Origin: an uncultured Pelagibacteraceae bacterium
GTDB lineage: Bacteria; Pseudomonadota; Alphaproteobacteria; Pelagibacterales; Pelagibacteraceae
Length of the DNA stretch: 42,520 nucleotides
Assembly (NCBI GenBank): GCA_902623075.1
Contig: CACNSD010000010.1
Location: 1 to 42,520 of the forward strand
Reading direction: 5' to 3'
Shown: piece by piece, positions 1 to 8,545 of the stretch
Numbering within the stretch: the stretch's first letter is position 1
Layout: each line of letters starts with the position of its first letter
Program-made: the position numbers and the translations under genes
Notes under the pieces: model-generated
What the model saw: only the letters and a program-made list of their open reading frames with translations
Databases searched by the model: none
What the model was told of the DNA's origin: nothing

Positions 1-1
1 T

Positions 2-73
2 CCCATTAATGAGATGAACACAATTTTTAATTCAAATAAACATTTTAAATTTTTAATTAAGAAGATAAATTAA
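2..73 (+). CDS. Possible 3' end of an upstream gene (partial)
   Basis: One plus-strand frame is open from the window edge to a TAA at 71-73, giving 23 residues that end in FLIKKIN. The other plus frames stop within the first 15 bases. The Lys/Asn/Phe-rich composition suits the C-terminus of a protein from an AT-rich genome, but 23 open codons can arise by chance. No family is recognisable. Confidence 0.25.
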   Translation, partial: PINEMNTIFNSNKHFKFLIKKIN

Positions 74-79
74 ATATCG

Positions 80-380
80 CTTTAGCTAGATCTTTTTGTA
101 CATATGCTTGTATTCTTACAAAGGGGCGTTCTGTTGCCAGGTGCCCCGGACCCCGTTTGCTTAATTAACTAAGTTAATTAGGCAGCAAGTGCGTAACTTT
201 CGTTAGCAATTATAAATTAGCCCGTTACGGTGGAACAATCCCGAACGAAAGAATAGCCTTTAGTCACCCGTCGAATCTAGTTCACCCCCATAAGTTGTAA
301 TGGTGGAGGTGGTGGGTACTGCCCCCACGTCCGCAATGGTTATTACGAAATTCGTTTATCGTCGTAGTTGGAAAACCAAC
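80..380 (-). ncRNA. ssrA: Two-piece (circularly permuted) tmRNA, ssrA
   Basis: This is the transfer-messenger RNA that rescues stalled ribosomes, in the permuted alphaproteobacterial layout. On the minus strand the acceptor piece comes first (about 380 to 301) and ends in CCTCCACCA. It has a T-arm with GTGGG and CCCAC around loop GGCAGTA. An 11-base spacer (300-290) follows, then the coding piece from 289, which carries the hallmark ATTCGACGGG. The 5' GGGGGUG pairs with CACCUCC over 7 bp and includes the G3-U wobble that is the alanine identity signal. P2-like pairing (GGCUAUU with AAUAACC, UUCG with CGAA) joins the two pieces. The tag frame is at 207-178, followed by an AT hairpin and a GGGGC/GCCCC stem typical of the pseudoknot region. 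The outer ends are approximate. Confidence 0.93.
178..207 (-). other. tmRNA proteolysis-tag reading frame (ANESYALAA)
   Basis: Inside the tmRNA coding piece the codons GCT AAC GAA AGT TAC GCA CTT GCT GCC TAA encode ANESYALAA and a stop. With the alanine carried by tmRNA the added tag would be A-ANESYALAA. The terminal ALAA matches the degron read by ClpXP-type proteases in other bacteria. An inverted repeat (TAATTAAC/GTTAATTA) follows the stop, as P5 does in tmRNAs. Confidence 0.9.
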
Positions 381-386
381 ATTATT

Positions 387-414
387 AATATAAAAGTAAT
401 TGCTATAGATTCAA
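387..414 (-). promoter_or_regulatory. Probable ssrA promoter
   Basis: On the minus strand TTGAAT (414-409) and TATATT (392-387) are separated by 16 bases. Transcription would begin near 380, where a GTTGG-TTTT-CCAAC hairpin opens the acceptor piece. The site lies in the gap between ssrA and the thyX start codon, so promoters of the two divergent genes must overlap or interleave. Confidence 0.5.
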
Positions 415-422
415 TAACAATC

Positions 423-1370
423 ATGAAATTAACTAAAGAACAGCAACAAGAGATAAAAAATCAACAATCTCAAAGTAATCAAACAAAAAGAGTTATTGCT
501 CCTGAGCTTGAAAAAATTCTTTATGAGGCAATACCAGCATTAGATCACGGTTTTGTAAGAGTTGTTGATTATATGGGTGATGACACATCCATAGTTCAAT
601 CAGCCAGAGTATCGTACGGAAAAGGAACTAAACAAGTTTCAACTGACAAAGGTTTAATAAAATATTTAATGAGGCATTGGCACAGCACTCCATTTGAAAT
701 GTGTGAAATTAAATATCATGTTAAGCTTCCAATATTTATTGCAAGACAATGGATTAGACATAGAACTGCAAATGTTAATGAATATTCTGCAAGATATTCT
801 ATTTTAGATAAAGAATTTTATTTGCCATCACAAGAAAATTTAGCTGCTCAATCAACAAGTAACCGACAGGGTAGAGGAGATGTCTTGGAAGGAAAACAGG
901 CAGAAGAAGTTTTGGAACTTTTAAAGAATGATGCTGAGAGAACTTATGACAACTATGAAACTATGCTAAATGAAAGATATGATGGTTCAACTATTGATGA
1001 AAATAAAAAAGGCTTAGCCAGAGAACTTGCTAGAATGAATTTAACATTAAATACTTATACCCAATGGTACTGGAAAACTGATCTCTTAAATTTGATGAAT
1101 TTTTTAAGATTAAGAGCTGATATTCATGCTCAATATGAAATTAGAGTTTATGCAGATATAATGTTGAATACTGTTAAAAAATGGGTTCCAATTACATATG
1201 ATGCTTTTATGGATTATAGGGTTGGTGGAACAGAAGTTTCTGCAAAAGGAAAAGTAGTTATACAAAAACTAATTAAAGGAGATAATATAGAAGTTGAAAG
1301 TTCAGGACTATCTAAAAGAGAGTGGAATGAATTGATGGTTGCTTTTGATCTCAAAGATAAAATGATTTAA
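423..1370 (+). CDS. thyX: Flavin-dependent thymidylate synthase ThyX
   Basis: ThyX makes dTMP from dUMP with methylenetetrahydrofolate, using FAD and NADPH, in place of ThyA. The 315-residue protein carries the family signature RHRx7S at residues 112-122 ([11 protein letters not shown]), followed by ARYS. A second conserved block, [16 protein letters not shown], supplies nucleotide-binding residues. The start at 423 is chosen because the frame upstream of it (to 300) lies inside the tmRNA acceptor piece. The N-terminal 25 residues are Gln/Lys-rich and poorly conserved. The gene is divergent from ssrA and overlaps the 3' end of the convergent mrp gene by 20 bases. Confidence 0.95.
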   Translation: MKLTKEQQQEIKNQQSQSNQTKRVIAPELEKILYEAIPALDHGFVRVVDYMGDDTSIVQSARVSYGKGTKQVSTDKGLIKYLMRHWHSTPFEMCEIKYHVKLPIFIARQWIRHRTANVNEYSARYSILDKEFYLPSQENLAAQSTSNRQGRGDVLEGKQAEEVLELLKNDAERTYDNYETMLNERYDGSTIDENKKGLARELARMNLTLNTYTQWYWKTDLLNLMNFLRLRADIHAQYEIRVYADIMLNTVKKWVPITYDAFMDYRVGGTEVSAKGKVVIQKLIKGDNIEVESSGLSKREWNELMVAFDLKDKMI

Positions 1371-2226
1371 TTTTTTTTGCAAAATTCAAATATATTTTTG
1401 AAATTTCATGCTCTGGATTAGCCTCAACTATTGGCTTTCCCACATCACCCATTTTGCCAACTTCAGGATCAATAGGTATTTCACCTAAGAATTCTTTTTG
1501 AAACTCTTCTGCAGTCTTTTTAACTCCGCCTTCTCCAAAAATTTTATATTTTTTTCCATCATCCCCAACGAAGAAACTCATATTATCAACTAAACCTAAA
1601 ATTTTAACTCCAAGTTTATCGAACATTTTAATCCCTCTTTTAACATCTAAGAGAGCTACTTCTTGTGGTGTACTTACAATTATTGCACCATCCATTTTTA
1701 TTTCTTGAGAAAATGTGAGTTGAGTGTCACCGGTTCCTGGAGGCATATCAACAATTATAAAGTCTAAATCTTTCCAGTTTACTTTTTGAGTAAAAGTTTT
1801 AATTGCACTTGTAACCATCGGACCACGCCATATCATGGGTGTTTGTTGGTCAGTTAAAAAACCAATTGACATGCATTGGATATCATATTTCTTTATAGGT
1901 TCTAATTTTTGACCATCACTTTTTGGCTTTTCATTTATATCAAACATCTTAGGTATTGAAGGTCCATAAATATCAGCATCTAATAGACCAATTTTGCAAT
2001 CATTTTTTTTAAGAGCTAACGCAAGATTTGTTGCAAAAGTAGATTTTCCAACTCCACCTTTTGCACTTGAGATAGCTATAGTAAATTTTGTTCCAAGTAT
2101 TGGATTTTTAATGAATTTTTTAGGCTGCAACTTCCTTCTCATTGCGGCACTTAGTTCTGGCTTTTTGTCAGTCATCAAACTATCATTACTTGTTTTTTCC
2201 AATAAAGGCACTATATACTTTGGCAT
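1351..2226 (-). CDS. mrp: Mrp/ApbC (NBP35-like) P-loop ATPase, iron-sulfur carrier family
   Basis: This family of cytosolic ATPases is implicated in iron-sulfur cluster carriage to apoproteins. Visible motifs are the deviant Walker [10 protein letters not shown] (55-63), [10 protein letters not shown] (83-92) and the family-typical [13 protein letters not shown] (159-171). The N-terminal MIP18/DUF59 domain found in many homologues is absent. The segment [20 protein letters not shown] (214-233) aligns with the region that often holds a CxxC cluster-binding motif, but has no cysteines here. The longest start is at 2226, directly back-to-back with hflK (CATATG). A second ATG at 2175 (MTDKKPELS) is a credible alternative and would leave room for the hflK promoter. 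Confidence 0.9.
   Translation of the reverse strand: MPKYIVPLLEKTSNDSLMTDKKPELSAAMRRKLQPKKFIKNPILGTKFTIAISSAKGGVGKSTFATNLALALKKNDCKIGLLDADIYGPSIPKMFDINEKPKSDGQKLEPIKKYDIQCMSIGFLTDQQTPMIWRGPMVTSAIKTFTQKVNWKDLDFIIVDMPPGTGDTQLTFSQEIKMDGAIIVSTPQEVALLDVKRGIKMFDKLGVKILGLVDNMSFFVGDDGKKYKIFGEGGVKKTAEEFQKEFLGEIPIDPEVGKMGDVGKPIVEANPEHEISKIYLNFAKKIKSFYL
2190..2219 (+). promoter_or_regulatory. Candidate hflK promoter
   Basis: TTGTTT (2190-2195) and TATACT (2214-2219) are 18 bases apart, and the -10 element ends 7 bases before the hflK ATG. A transcript from here would start at or within a base of the start codon. No Shine-Dalgarno sequence is visible before hflK. The call rests only on resemblance to the sigma-70 consensus in AT-rich DNA. 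Confidence 0.4.
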
Positions 2227-3327
2227 ATGTCAGATGATTTTAAAGGTCAAAGTCCTTGGGGTGCACCTCCTGGTGGAGGTGGAAGCGGTAACGGATCAGG
2301 TAGAGGTCCAACACCTCCAAATATTGATGAATTAATACGTGATCTGCAGGATAAAATAAAAAGATTTCTACCTGGTGGTAAAAGCTCAGGTGGGAAATCA
2401 ATAAGTTTGATTTTATTGGTTCTAGCTTTTGTATGGTTAGCAAGTGGTCTTTACAGAGTTCTTCCAGATGAACAGGGTGTAGTTCTTCGATTTGGAAAAT
2501 TTGTTAAGACAACTCAACCAGGTTTAAATTATCATATACCTTTTCCAGTAGAAACTGTTCAAACACCAAAAGTAACAAAAGTTAACAGAATGGATATAGG
2601 ATTTAGATCAGAGAGAGACAGTGGCTTTTCTACAGGTGGTGGAGTTGCAGATGTTCCACAAGAAAGTTTAATGTTAACTGGAGATGAAAATATCGTTAAC
2701 ATCGATTTTTCTGTTTTCTGGGTGATCAAAGATGCGGGTAATTTTTTATTTAAAATTCAAGATCCTGAGGGAACTGTAAAAGCTGCAGCAGAAACTGCTA
2801 TGAGAGAAGTGATTGCTAAAAGTGCAATTCAACCAATTTTAACAGAAGGAAGATCTAAAATTGAAGTTGAAACACAAGCAATTATACAAACTATTTTAGA
2901 TGATTATGAGAGTGGAATTCAAATTACGCAAGTGCAAACACAAAAAGCTGATCCACCTGATCAAGTAATTGACGCATTTAGAGATGTACAGGCTGCAAGA
3001 GCAGATATGGAAAGATCAAAAAACGAAGCTGAAGCTTATGCTAACGATGTTATTCCGAGAGCAAGAGGGGAAGCACAAAAAATTTTACAAGCAGCAGAAG
3101 CTTATAAAAAAGAAGTTGTTGCAAAAGCAGAGGGTGAGGCAAGTAGATTTATTGCAATTTATAATGAGTATAAAAATGCAAAAGCTGTAACTCAGGAAAG
3201 AATGTATTTAGAAACTATGGAAAAAGTTTTAGCAGATATTGACAAAGTTATAATTGAAAAAAATGCAGGTTCAGGTGTAGTACCTTACTTACCTTTACCG
3301 GAGTTAAAAAAGAAAGCGACAAATTAA
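2227..3327 (+). CDS. hflK: HflK, SPFH/prohibitin-family membrane protease regulator
   Basis: HflK forms the HflKC complex that surrounds and modulates the FtsH protease in the inner membrane. The 366-residue protein has a Gly/Pro-rich cytosolic N-terminus (residues 1-55, opening MSDDFKGQSPWG as in other HflK proteins), one transmembrane segment at about 58-76 and an SPFH domain from about 78 to 290. An Ala/Glu/Lys-rich helical region follows (RARGEAQKILQAAEAYKKE). It abuts mrp on the opposite strand and is followed one base later by hflC, its usual partner. Confidence 0.95.
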   Translation: MSDDFKGQSPWGAPPGGGGSGNGSGRGPTPPNIDELIRDLQDKIKRFLPGGKSSGGKSISLILLVLAFVWLASGLYRVLPDEQGVVLRFGKFVKTTQPGLNYHIPFPVETVQTPKVTKVNRMDIGFRSERDSGFSTGGGVADVPQESLMLTGDENIVNIDFSVFWVIKDAGNFLFKIQDPEGTVKAAAETAMREVIAKSAIQPILTEGRSKIEVETQAIIQTILDDYESGIQITQVQTQKADPPDQVIDAFRDVQAARADMERSKNEAEAYANDVIPRARGEAQKILQAAEAYKKEVVAKAEGEASRFIAIYNEYKNAKAVTQERMYLETMEKVLADIDKVIIEKNAGSGVVPYLPLPELKKKATN

Positions 3328-3328
3328 A

Positions 3329-4201
3329 ATGAAAGCTGGAAAAATATTAGCAGGTATATTAGTTGCAATTGGTGTTGTGGCATTTTTATCAGTGATAATA
3401 GTTAAAGAAGTTAATCAAGCAATTATTCTTCAATTTGGTGATCCAAAAAGAATTATAATGAAACCAGGATTAAACTTTAAAATTCCTTTCATTCAAAATG
3501 TTGTTTATTTAGATAAAAGAATTTTAAATTTAGATGCGCCACCAGAAGAAGTTATTGCATCAGATCAAAAAAGATTAATTGTTGATGCATTTGCAAGGTT
3601 TCAGATTGTTGATCCACTTAAATTTTACATCTCAGTAGGTAACGAAAGAGTTGCAAGATCGAGGTTATCTACAATTATTAATTCAAGAATAAGAAATGTT
3701 CTTGGTCAAGAAGAATTACAAACATTATTATCAAAAGATAGATCTAAGCAAATGGCTTTAATTAAAGAAGGCGTAAACAACGAAGCGCAAAATTTTGGGA
3801 TTAACATTGTAGATGTTAGAATTAAAAGAGCGGATCTTCCACAGGCCAATAGTGATGCGATTTATAGAAGAATGCAGACTGAAAGAGAAAGAGAAGCAAA
3901 AGAATTTAGAGCGAAAGGTGCAGAGATGGCTGTAACTATTACATCAACTGCAGATAAAGAAGTTACTGTAATTTTAGCTGACGCTCAAAAACAATCTGAG
4001 ATAATGAAAGGGGAAGGTGATGGAGAAAGAAATAAAATTTTTGCTGATGCCTTTGGTCAAGATCCCGAATTTTTTGCATTTTATAGAGCTATGCAGGCAT
4101 ATGAAAAAGCTTTAATTGGTGGTGAAACATCTTTAATTTTATCTCCTGATAGTGAATTTTTTAAATTTTTTGGAAATATAAAACCTGAAATTCAGCAATA
4201 A
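3329..4201 (+). CDS. hflC: HflC, SPFH/prohibitin-family membrane protease regulator
   Basis: HflC is the second subunit of the FtsH-modulating HflKC complex. The 290-residue protein has an N-terminal transmembrane anchor (about 5-25), an SPFH domain with FGDPKRIIMKPGLNFKIPF near residues 35-55, and the typical RMQTEREREAKEFRAKG helix leading into a long helical stalk. The C-terminal FFAFYRAMQAYEKAL block is conserved in HflC. One base separates it from hflK, so the two are very likely translated from one message. Confidence 0.95.
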   Translation: MKAGKILAGILVAIGVVAFLSVIIVKEVNQAIILQFGDPKRIIMKPGLNFKIPFIQNVVYLDKRILNLDAPPEEVIASDQKRLIVDAFARFQIVDPLKFYISVGNERVARSRLSTIINSRIRNVLGQEELQTLLSKDRSKQMALIKEGVNNEAQNFGINIVDVRIKRADLPQANSDAIYRRMQTEREREAKEFRAKGAEMAVTITSTADKEVTVILADAQKQSEIMKGEGDGERNKIFADAFGQDPEFFAFYRAMQAYEKALIGGETSLILSPDSEFFKFFGNIKPEIQQ

Positions 4202-4207
4202 TTTTTA

Positions 4208-4393
4208 ATGCGCGAGCTAGTTATAGCTTTTGGTCTTTTTTTATTTATTGAAGGAATTTTGTACGCCTTATTTCCAGCAAAAATGAAAAATATGTTAAAA
4301 AAAATAGAACTTGTGAAGGATAGTCAACTGCGATCAGGTGGACTTATTTTTGCAGTAATAGGTTTTATAATTGTTTATTATATTAAGAGTTAA
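4208..4393 (+). CDS. DUF2065 small inner-membrane protein
   Basis: This 61-residue protein has two hydrophobic segments (about 3-20 and 43-60) around a short basic loop (KMKNMLKKIELVKDSQLR). The pattern and the internal LRSGGLIFAVIGFIIVY resemble the DUF2065 family, which in proteobacteria often sits next to hflC or htrA. The location between hflC and the DegP gene supports this. No biochemical function is established for the family, and a role in membrane proteolysis is only inferred from context. Confidence 0.8.
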   Translation: MRELVIAFGLFLFIEGILYALFPAKMKNMLKKIELVKDSQLRSGGLIFAVIGFIIVYYIKS

Positions 4394-4394
4394 T

Positions 4395-5810
4395 ATGAAT
4401 AAGATTAAACTTATATTCTTAACCATTTTTATATCGATCAGTTTTTCGTTAAACGTAAACTCTAAACCAGTTCCCGTTTCATTTGCAGATCTTGCAGAAA
4501 AATTAATGCCTTCTGTAGTCAATATTTCAACTACAACAACTGTGGTTACTAACACCAATCCTTTTCCTTTCCAGTTTCCTCCAGGATCTCCTTTTGAGGA
4601 TATGTTTAAAGAATTTGGGACACCTCAAGAAAGACAGTCAGCCGCTTTAGGTTCTGGGTTTATTATTGATGAGAAAGGAGTTGTTGTAACAAATAATCAT
4701 GTAATTCAAGATGCTGACGATATAATTGTAAGAGTGTATGGAGATAAAGAATTTAAAGCAAAGGTTTTAGGCGCTGACCCGCTTATGGATATTGCAGTTT
4801 TACAATTAGAAACAGATGAAACATTTATCCCTGTTGAATTTGGAAATTCAGATAATGCGAGAATTGGTGATTGGGTTTTAGCAATTGGAAATCCATTTGG
4901 TTTAGGTGGGACCGTTACAGCTGGAATTATTTCGGCCAGAAATAGATCAATTGGTTTATCAAGATATGAGGATTTTATTCAAACAGATGCATCTATAAAC
5001 TCAGGAAATTCAGGTGGACCTCTATTTGATATGGATGGAAATGTAATTGGAATTAATACAGCTATACTTGGAAGAAGTGGAAATGTAGGAATAGGATTTT
5101 CCATTCCTTCAAATAGTGCTCAAAGAGTTATTAAACAACTTATAGAATTTGGCGAAACAAAAAGAGGTTGGCTTGGGGTTAGAATTCAAGATGTGACAAA
5201 AGAAATTGCTGAGGTTGAAAAATTAGATAAAGCACGAGGTGCATTAGTTGCAAGTGTTGCTGAGAATAGTCCTTCAGAAAAAGCAGGAATACAAGCTGGT
5301 GATATTATATTAGAATTTAATGGTGAAAAAATAAATCAAATGAAAGAACTTCCTGCTATTGTTGCAAGAACAGAAGTTGGAAAAAAAGTTGAGGTTAAAA
5401 TTTGGAGAGAAAAAAAAGAGATTATAAAAGATGTTATTCTAGGTAGATTAGAGACTTCAGATGATTTTAAAATAAGTAAAAATCAAGAAACCCAAAAACA
5501 AAATAATGAAGAAATAATTGAAAGTTTAAGAATTGCAGTAAGGCCATTAACTAAAGAAGATATTAAAAATAGAAATTTACCAAATCAGACAACCGGACTT
5601 GTGATCACAAAAATTGCAAACAACAGCCCTTTAGCAAATTCAATAGAGCTAAATAGTATTATTATTGAAGCTCAAAAGAAAAAAATTAGATCAGCTAATG
5701 ACTTAAGAGATATTACTAAAGAAGTTCTTAATTCAAATCAAAAGACAGTTTTACTCGCAATCTATAATAATCAAAATCAAAGACGATACATTGGTGTTAA
5801 GCTAGACTAA
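4395..5810 (+). CDS. degP: Periplasmic serine endoprotease, DegP/HtrA family
   Basis: This is a chaperone-protease for misfolded envelope proteins. The start at 4395 gives 471 residues with a signal peptide (MNKIKLIFLT onward, to about residue 23). The trypsin-like domain has the catalytic triad His102 (TNNHVI), Asp132 (PLMDIAVL) and Ser206 (GNSGGPL). Two PDZ domains follow: the first at about 250-345 (GWLGVRIQDV, GIQAGDIILEFNG), the second at about 385-471 and more divergent. A longer frame starting at 4371 overlaps the DUF2065 gene and would add residues before the signal peptide, so it is not preferred. It lies one base downstream of the DUF2065 stop codon. Confidence 0.93.
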   Translation: MNKIKLIFLTIFISISFSLNVNSKPVPVSFADLAEKLMPSVVNISTTTTVVTNTNPFPFQFPPGSPFEDMFKEFGTPQERQSAALGSGFIIDEKGVVVTNNHVIQDADDIIVRVYGDKEFKAKVLGADPLMDIAVLQLETDETFIPVEFGNSDNARIGDWVLAIGNPFGLGGTVTAGIISARNRSIGLSRYEDFIQTDASINSGNSGGPLFDMDGNVIGINTAILGRSGNVGIGFSIPSNSAQRVIKQLIEFGETKRGWLGVRIQDVTKEIAEVEKLDKARGALVASVAENSPSEKAGIQAGDIILEFNGEKINQMKELPAIVARTEVGKKVEVKIWREKKEIIKDVILGRLETSDDFKISKNQETQKQNNEEIIESLRIAVRPLTKEDIKNRNLPNQTTGLVITKIANNSPLANSIELNSIIIEAQKKKIRSANDLRDITKEVLNSNQKTVLLAIYNNQNQRRYIGVKLD

Positions 5811-5812
5811 TA

Positions 5813-6721
5813 ATGGATTTAAAATCCAAGATAATATTAATATCTGGACCCACTGCATCAGGAAAATCAAGTTTTGCAATTAAAGTTGCAAAAAAAGTCG
5901 ATGGAGAGATAATTAATGCAGATAGCATGCAAGTATATAAAGAGCTTAAAATCTTGTCGGCTAGACCTGATCCAAAAAAATATCAAAAAATAAAACATCA
6001 CTTATATGGTTTTCACAATGTTACAAAAAACTTCTCCACAGGTGATTGGCTTAAGCTAGTAATTAAAAAAATTAAAGTAGTTCAAAAAAGAAAAAAAACC
6101 CCAATTCTTGTAGGAGGGACAGGTTTGTATTTTAAAGCTTTAACTAATGGTTTAGTTAAAATACCAAATATTTCATTAAAATTAAGAAATCAAATTAGAA
6201 ATTTACAAAAAAAACTTGGACAAAAGAAGTTTTATGAAAAACTATTAAAATTAGATCCATCCTCAAGAGTAAAAATAAATCCTACAGACACTCAAAGATC
6301 TATCAGAGCTTATGAAGTTAAAAAGTTTACAAAAAAATCTCTAACTGAATGGTTTAAAAGCACAAAATCAAACTTTTCGGAAGATGATTTTTTTAAAGTT
6401 TATATTGATTTTCCTAGACAAGAATTAATTGAGCGTATCAACGTGAGAACAAGGGAGATGATAGAAAATGGAGCAATAAAAGAAGTCAAAGAGTTCATAA
6501 AGCTAAGGGTTAGAAAAGATAAAAGTGCGAACAAAGCCATAGGAGTAAATGAAATAAGAGAATATTTAAAAAAACAAAAAGATTTGAATGAGACTATAGA
6601 AAAAATTGCCATAAAAACTAGACAATACGCCAAAAGACAAAGCACTTGGGCTAGAGGTAACATGATAAATTGGATGAAGTTAAAGCCACAGGACATAAAT
6701 AAATATTTAAAAAAAATTTAA
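5813..6721 (+). CDS. miaA: tRNA dimethylallyltransferase MiaA
   Basis: MiaA transfers a dimethylallyl group to N6 of A37 in tRNAs that read codons starting with U. The 302-residue protein shows the P-loop GPTASGKSS (12-20), the substrate-contacting INADSMQVYKEL (34-45, Asp38), the GGTGLYFKAL block (101-110) and the late KTRQYAKRQSTWAR motif, all typical of MiaA. It starts two bases after the degP stop, so it is probably expressed with the hflKC-degP operon. Lysine and asparagine content is high even for this genome. Confidence 0.95.
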   Translation: MDLKSKIILISGPTASGKSSFAIKVAKKVDGEIINADSMQVYKELKILSARPDPKKYQKIKHHLYGFHNVTKNFSTGDWLKLVIKKIKVVQKRKKTPILVGGTGLYFKALTNGLVKIPNISLKLRNQIRNLQKKLGQKKFYEKLLKLDPSSRVKINPTDTQRSIRAYEVKKFTKKSLTEWFKSTKSNFSEDDFFKVYIDFPRQELIERINVRTREMIENGAIKEVKEFIKLRVRKDKSANKAIGVNEIREYLKKQKDLNETIEKIAIKTRQYAKRQSTWARGNMINWMKLKPQDINKYLKKI

Positions 6722-6738
6722 AATTTTCATTCTTAAAC

Positions 6739-6768
6739 TTGACCAATGAGTACAACTTCAGCTAGATT
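6739..6768 (+). promoter_or_regulatory. Candidate ilvB promoter
   Basis: TTGACC (6739-6744) and TAGATT (6763-6768) are 18 bases apart, and the -10 element ends five bases before the ilvB ATG at 6774. A transcript from this site would start at the start codon. The 52-base gap shows no terminator, leader peptide rich in branched-chain codons, or Shine-Dalgarno sequence. Confidence 0.4.
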
Positions 6769-6773
6769 GCATA

Positions 6774-8540
6774 ATGCCAAAATTATTAACTGGGGCAGAA
6801 ATTGTATTTAAATGTCTTGAAGACCAAAAGGTAGAGCATATCTTTGGTTATCCAGGTGGTGCTGTGTTACCGATTTATGATGAATTGAAAAACCATCCTT
6901 CTATAAAACATATTTTAGTTAGGCACGAGCAAGGCGCTGGTCACGCAGCAGAAGGTTATGCAAGATCATCAGGAAAACCAGGTGTAGTTTTAGTTACATC
7001 GGGCCCTGGGGCTACTAATGTTGTTACAGCGTTAACTGATGCTTATATGGATTCGGTCCCATTGGTTTGTATTTCTGGTCAAGTTCCAACACACCTAATT
7101 GGAACAGATGCTTTTCAGGAATGTGATACTACAGGAATAACAAGACCTTGTACGAAACATAATTGGTTAGTCAAAGATATAAATAATCTTTCTAAAGTTA
7201 TGCATGAAGCTTTTAGAGTTGCTACAACAGGAAGACCTGGACCAGTTTTAATTGATATTCCAAAAGATATTCAGTTTGCAAAAACAAAATACAAAAAACT
7301 AAATAAAGAAAAAAGTTTAAATGGAAAATCTCACAATAAATTTTCACAAGATCAAATTGATGAATTAATAAAATTAATAAACAAATCTAAAAAACCAATA
7401 ATTTATAGTGGTGGAGGAGTGATTAATTCAGGACCAAAGGCAAGTCAGGTTTTAAGAGAATTTGTCGAACTAACTGGGTTTCCAATAACTTCTACACTTC
7501 AGGGTTTGGGCGCGTATCCTGGCGATGATAATCAGTTTTTAGGAATGCTCGGTATGCATGGTACTTATGAAGCAAACAACGCAATGCACGATTGTGATCT
7601 TTTAATAAATATTGGTGCAAGATTTGATGATCGTATTACTGGTAAGATAGATGAGTTTTCACCAAAATCAAAAAAAGTTCATATTGATATTGATCCATCT
7701 TCAATTAATAAAATAATCAAAGTTGATCTTGCAATAGTTGGAGATGTATCAAGTGTAATAAATAAAATTAACAAAACAATGACCAAAAGTAGAAATGGTC
7801 ATAGAAAATCAAATAAATCAAATATTGCTAAGTGGTGGGAGCAAATTGAAAAATGGAGAGAAAAAAATTCTCTAAATTTCACAAACAGCACCGAGAGTAT
7901 TAAACCCCAATATGCTGTTCAAAGACTTTATGAATTAACTAAGGAACAAGACGCTTATGTTACTACCGAAGTTGGGCAACATCAAATGTGGGCTGCACAG
8001 CATTATAAATTTAACAAACCAAATAGGTGGATGACATCCGGTGGATTAGGAACTATGGGGTATGGATTGCCAGCAGCAGTTGGAGTACAGATTGCTCATC
8101 CTGAAAAACTTGTAATTGATATTGCTGGAGAAGCTTCAGTATTGATGACTATGCAAGAAATGTCTACTGCAGTTCAATATAATCTTCCTATAAAAATATT
8201 TATCTTAAATAATCAATATATGGGAATGGTAAGACAATGGCAGGAATTACTTCATGAAAAAAATTACTCTGAAAGTTATTCTGAAGCATTACCAGATTTT
8301 ATGAAAATGGCCGAAGCATATGGGTGCAAAGGAATTAAATCAGATAACCCTGCTGATCTTGACGATAAAATTCAAGAAATGATTGATTATAATGGACCAG
8401 TTATATTCGATTGTCATGTTGATCCGAATGAGAATTGTTTCCCAATGATCCCATCTGGAAAACCTCATAACCAAATGATATTGGGTCCAAATGATCAAGA
8501 GGAAAATAAAATTAAAGGAAAAGGCAAAGCCTTAGTATAA
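6774..8540 (+). CDS. ilvB: Acetolactate synthase, large (catalytic) subunit
   Basis: This thiamine-diphosphate enzyme condenses pyruvate to acetolactate (or with 2-oxobutyrate to acetohydroxybutyrate), the first common step to Val, Leu and Ile. The 588-residue protein has the PYR domain with catalytic Glu52 ([15 protein letters not shown]), the central FAD-binding domain (about 195-330), and the PP domain. The ThDP/metal motif reads GEASVLM (452-458) and ends in [12 protein letters not shown]. The second position of that motif is usually Asp and is Glu453 here. The small subunit gene starts five bases downstream. Confidence 0.96.
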   Translation: MPKLLTGAEIVFKCLEDQKVEHIFGYPGGAVLPIYDELKNHPSIKHILVRHEQGAGHAAEGYARSSGKPGVVLVTSGPGATNVVTALTDAYMDSVPLVCISGQVPTHLIGTDAFQECDTTGITRPCTKHNWLVKDINNLSKVMHEAFRVATTGRPGPVLIDIPKDIQFAKTKYKKLNKEKSLNGKSHNKFSQDQIDELIKLINKSKKPIIYSGGGVINSGPKASQVLREFVELTGFPITSTLQGLGAYPGDDNQFLGMLGMHGTYEANNAMHDCDLLINIGARFDDRITGKIDEFSPKSKKVHIDIDPSSINKIIKVDLAIVGDVSSVINKINKTMTKSRNGHRKSNKSNIAKWWEQIEKWREKNSLNFTNSTESIKPQYAVQRLYELTKEQDAYVTTEVGQHQMWAAQHYKFNKPNRWMTSGGLGTMGYGLPAAVGVQIAHPEKLVIDIAGEASVLMTMQEMSTAVQYNLPIKIFILNNQYMGMVRQWQELLHEKNYSESYSEALPDFMKMAEAYGCKGIKSDNPADLDDKIQEMIDYNGPVIFDCHVDPNENCFPMIPSGKPHNQMILGPNDQEENKIKGKGKALV

Positions 8541-8545
8541 TCATA

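Noticed and set aside
300..422. In-frame 41-codon extension upstream of thyX
   Set aside because: It begins within the tmRNA acceptor piece, in the complement of its CCA end, and the encoded residues do not resemble ThyX. The ATG at 423 is the natural start.
1994..2335. 113-residue plus-strand frame across the mrp start and hflK start
   Set aside because: It is antisense to the Mrp Walker A region and out of frame with HflK; both sense genes carry strong family motifs.
6746..6811. 21-codon frame [12 protein letters not shown]... overlapping the ilvB start as a possible attenuation leader peptide
   Set aside because: It overlaps the ilvB start out of frame and covers the candidate promoter. 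It is not enriched in Val/Leu/Ile codons and has no terminator-type alternative hairpins.
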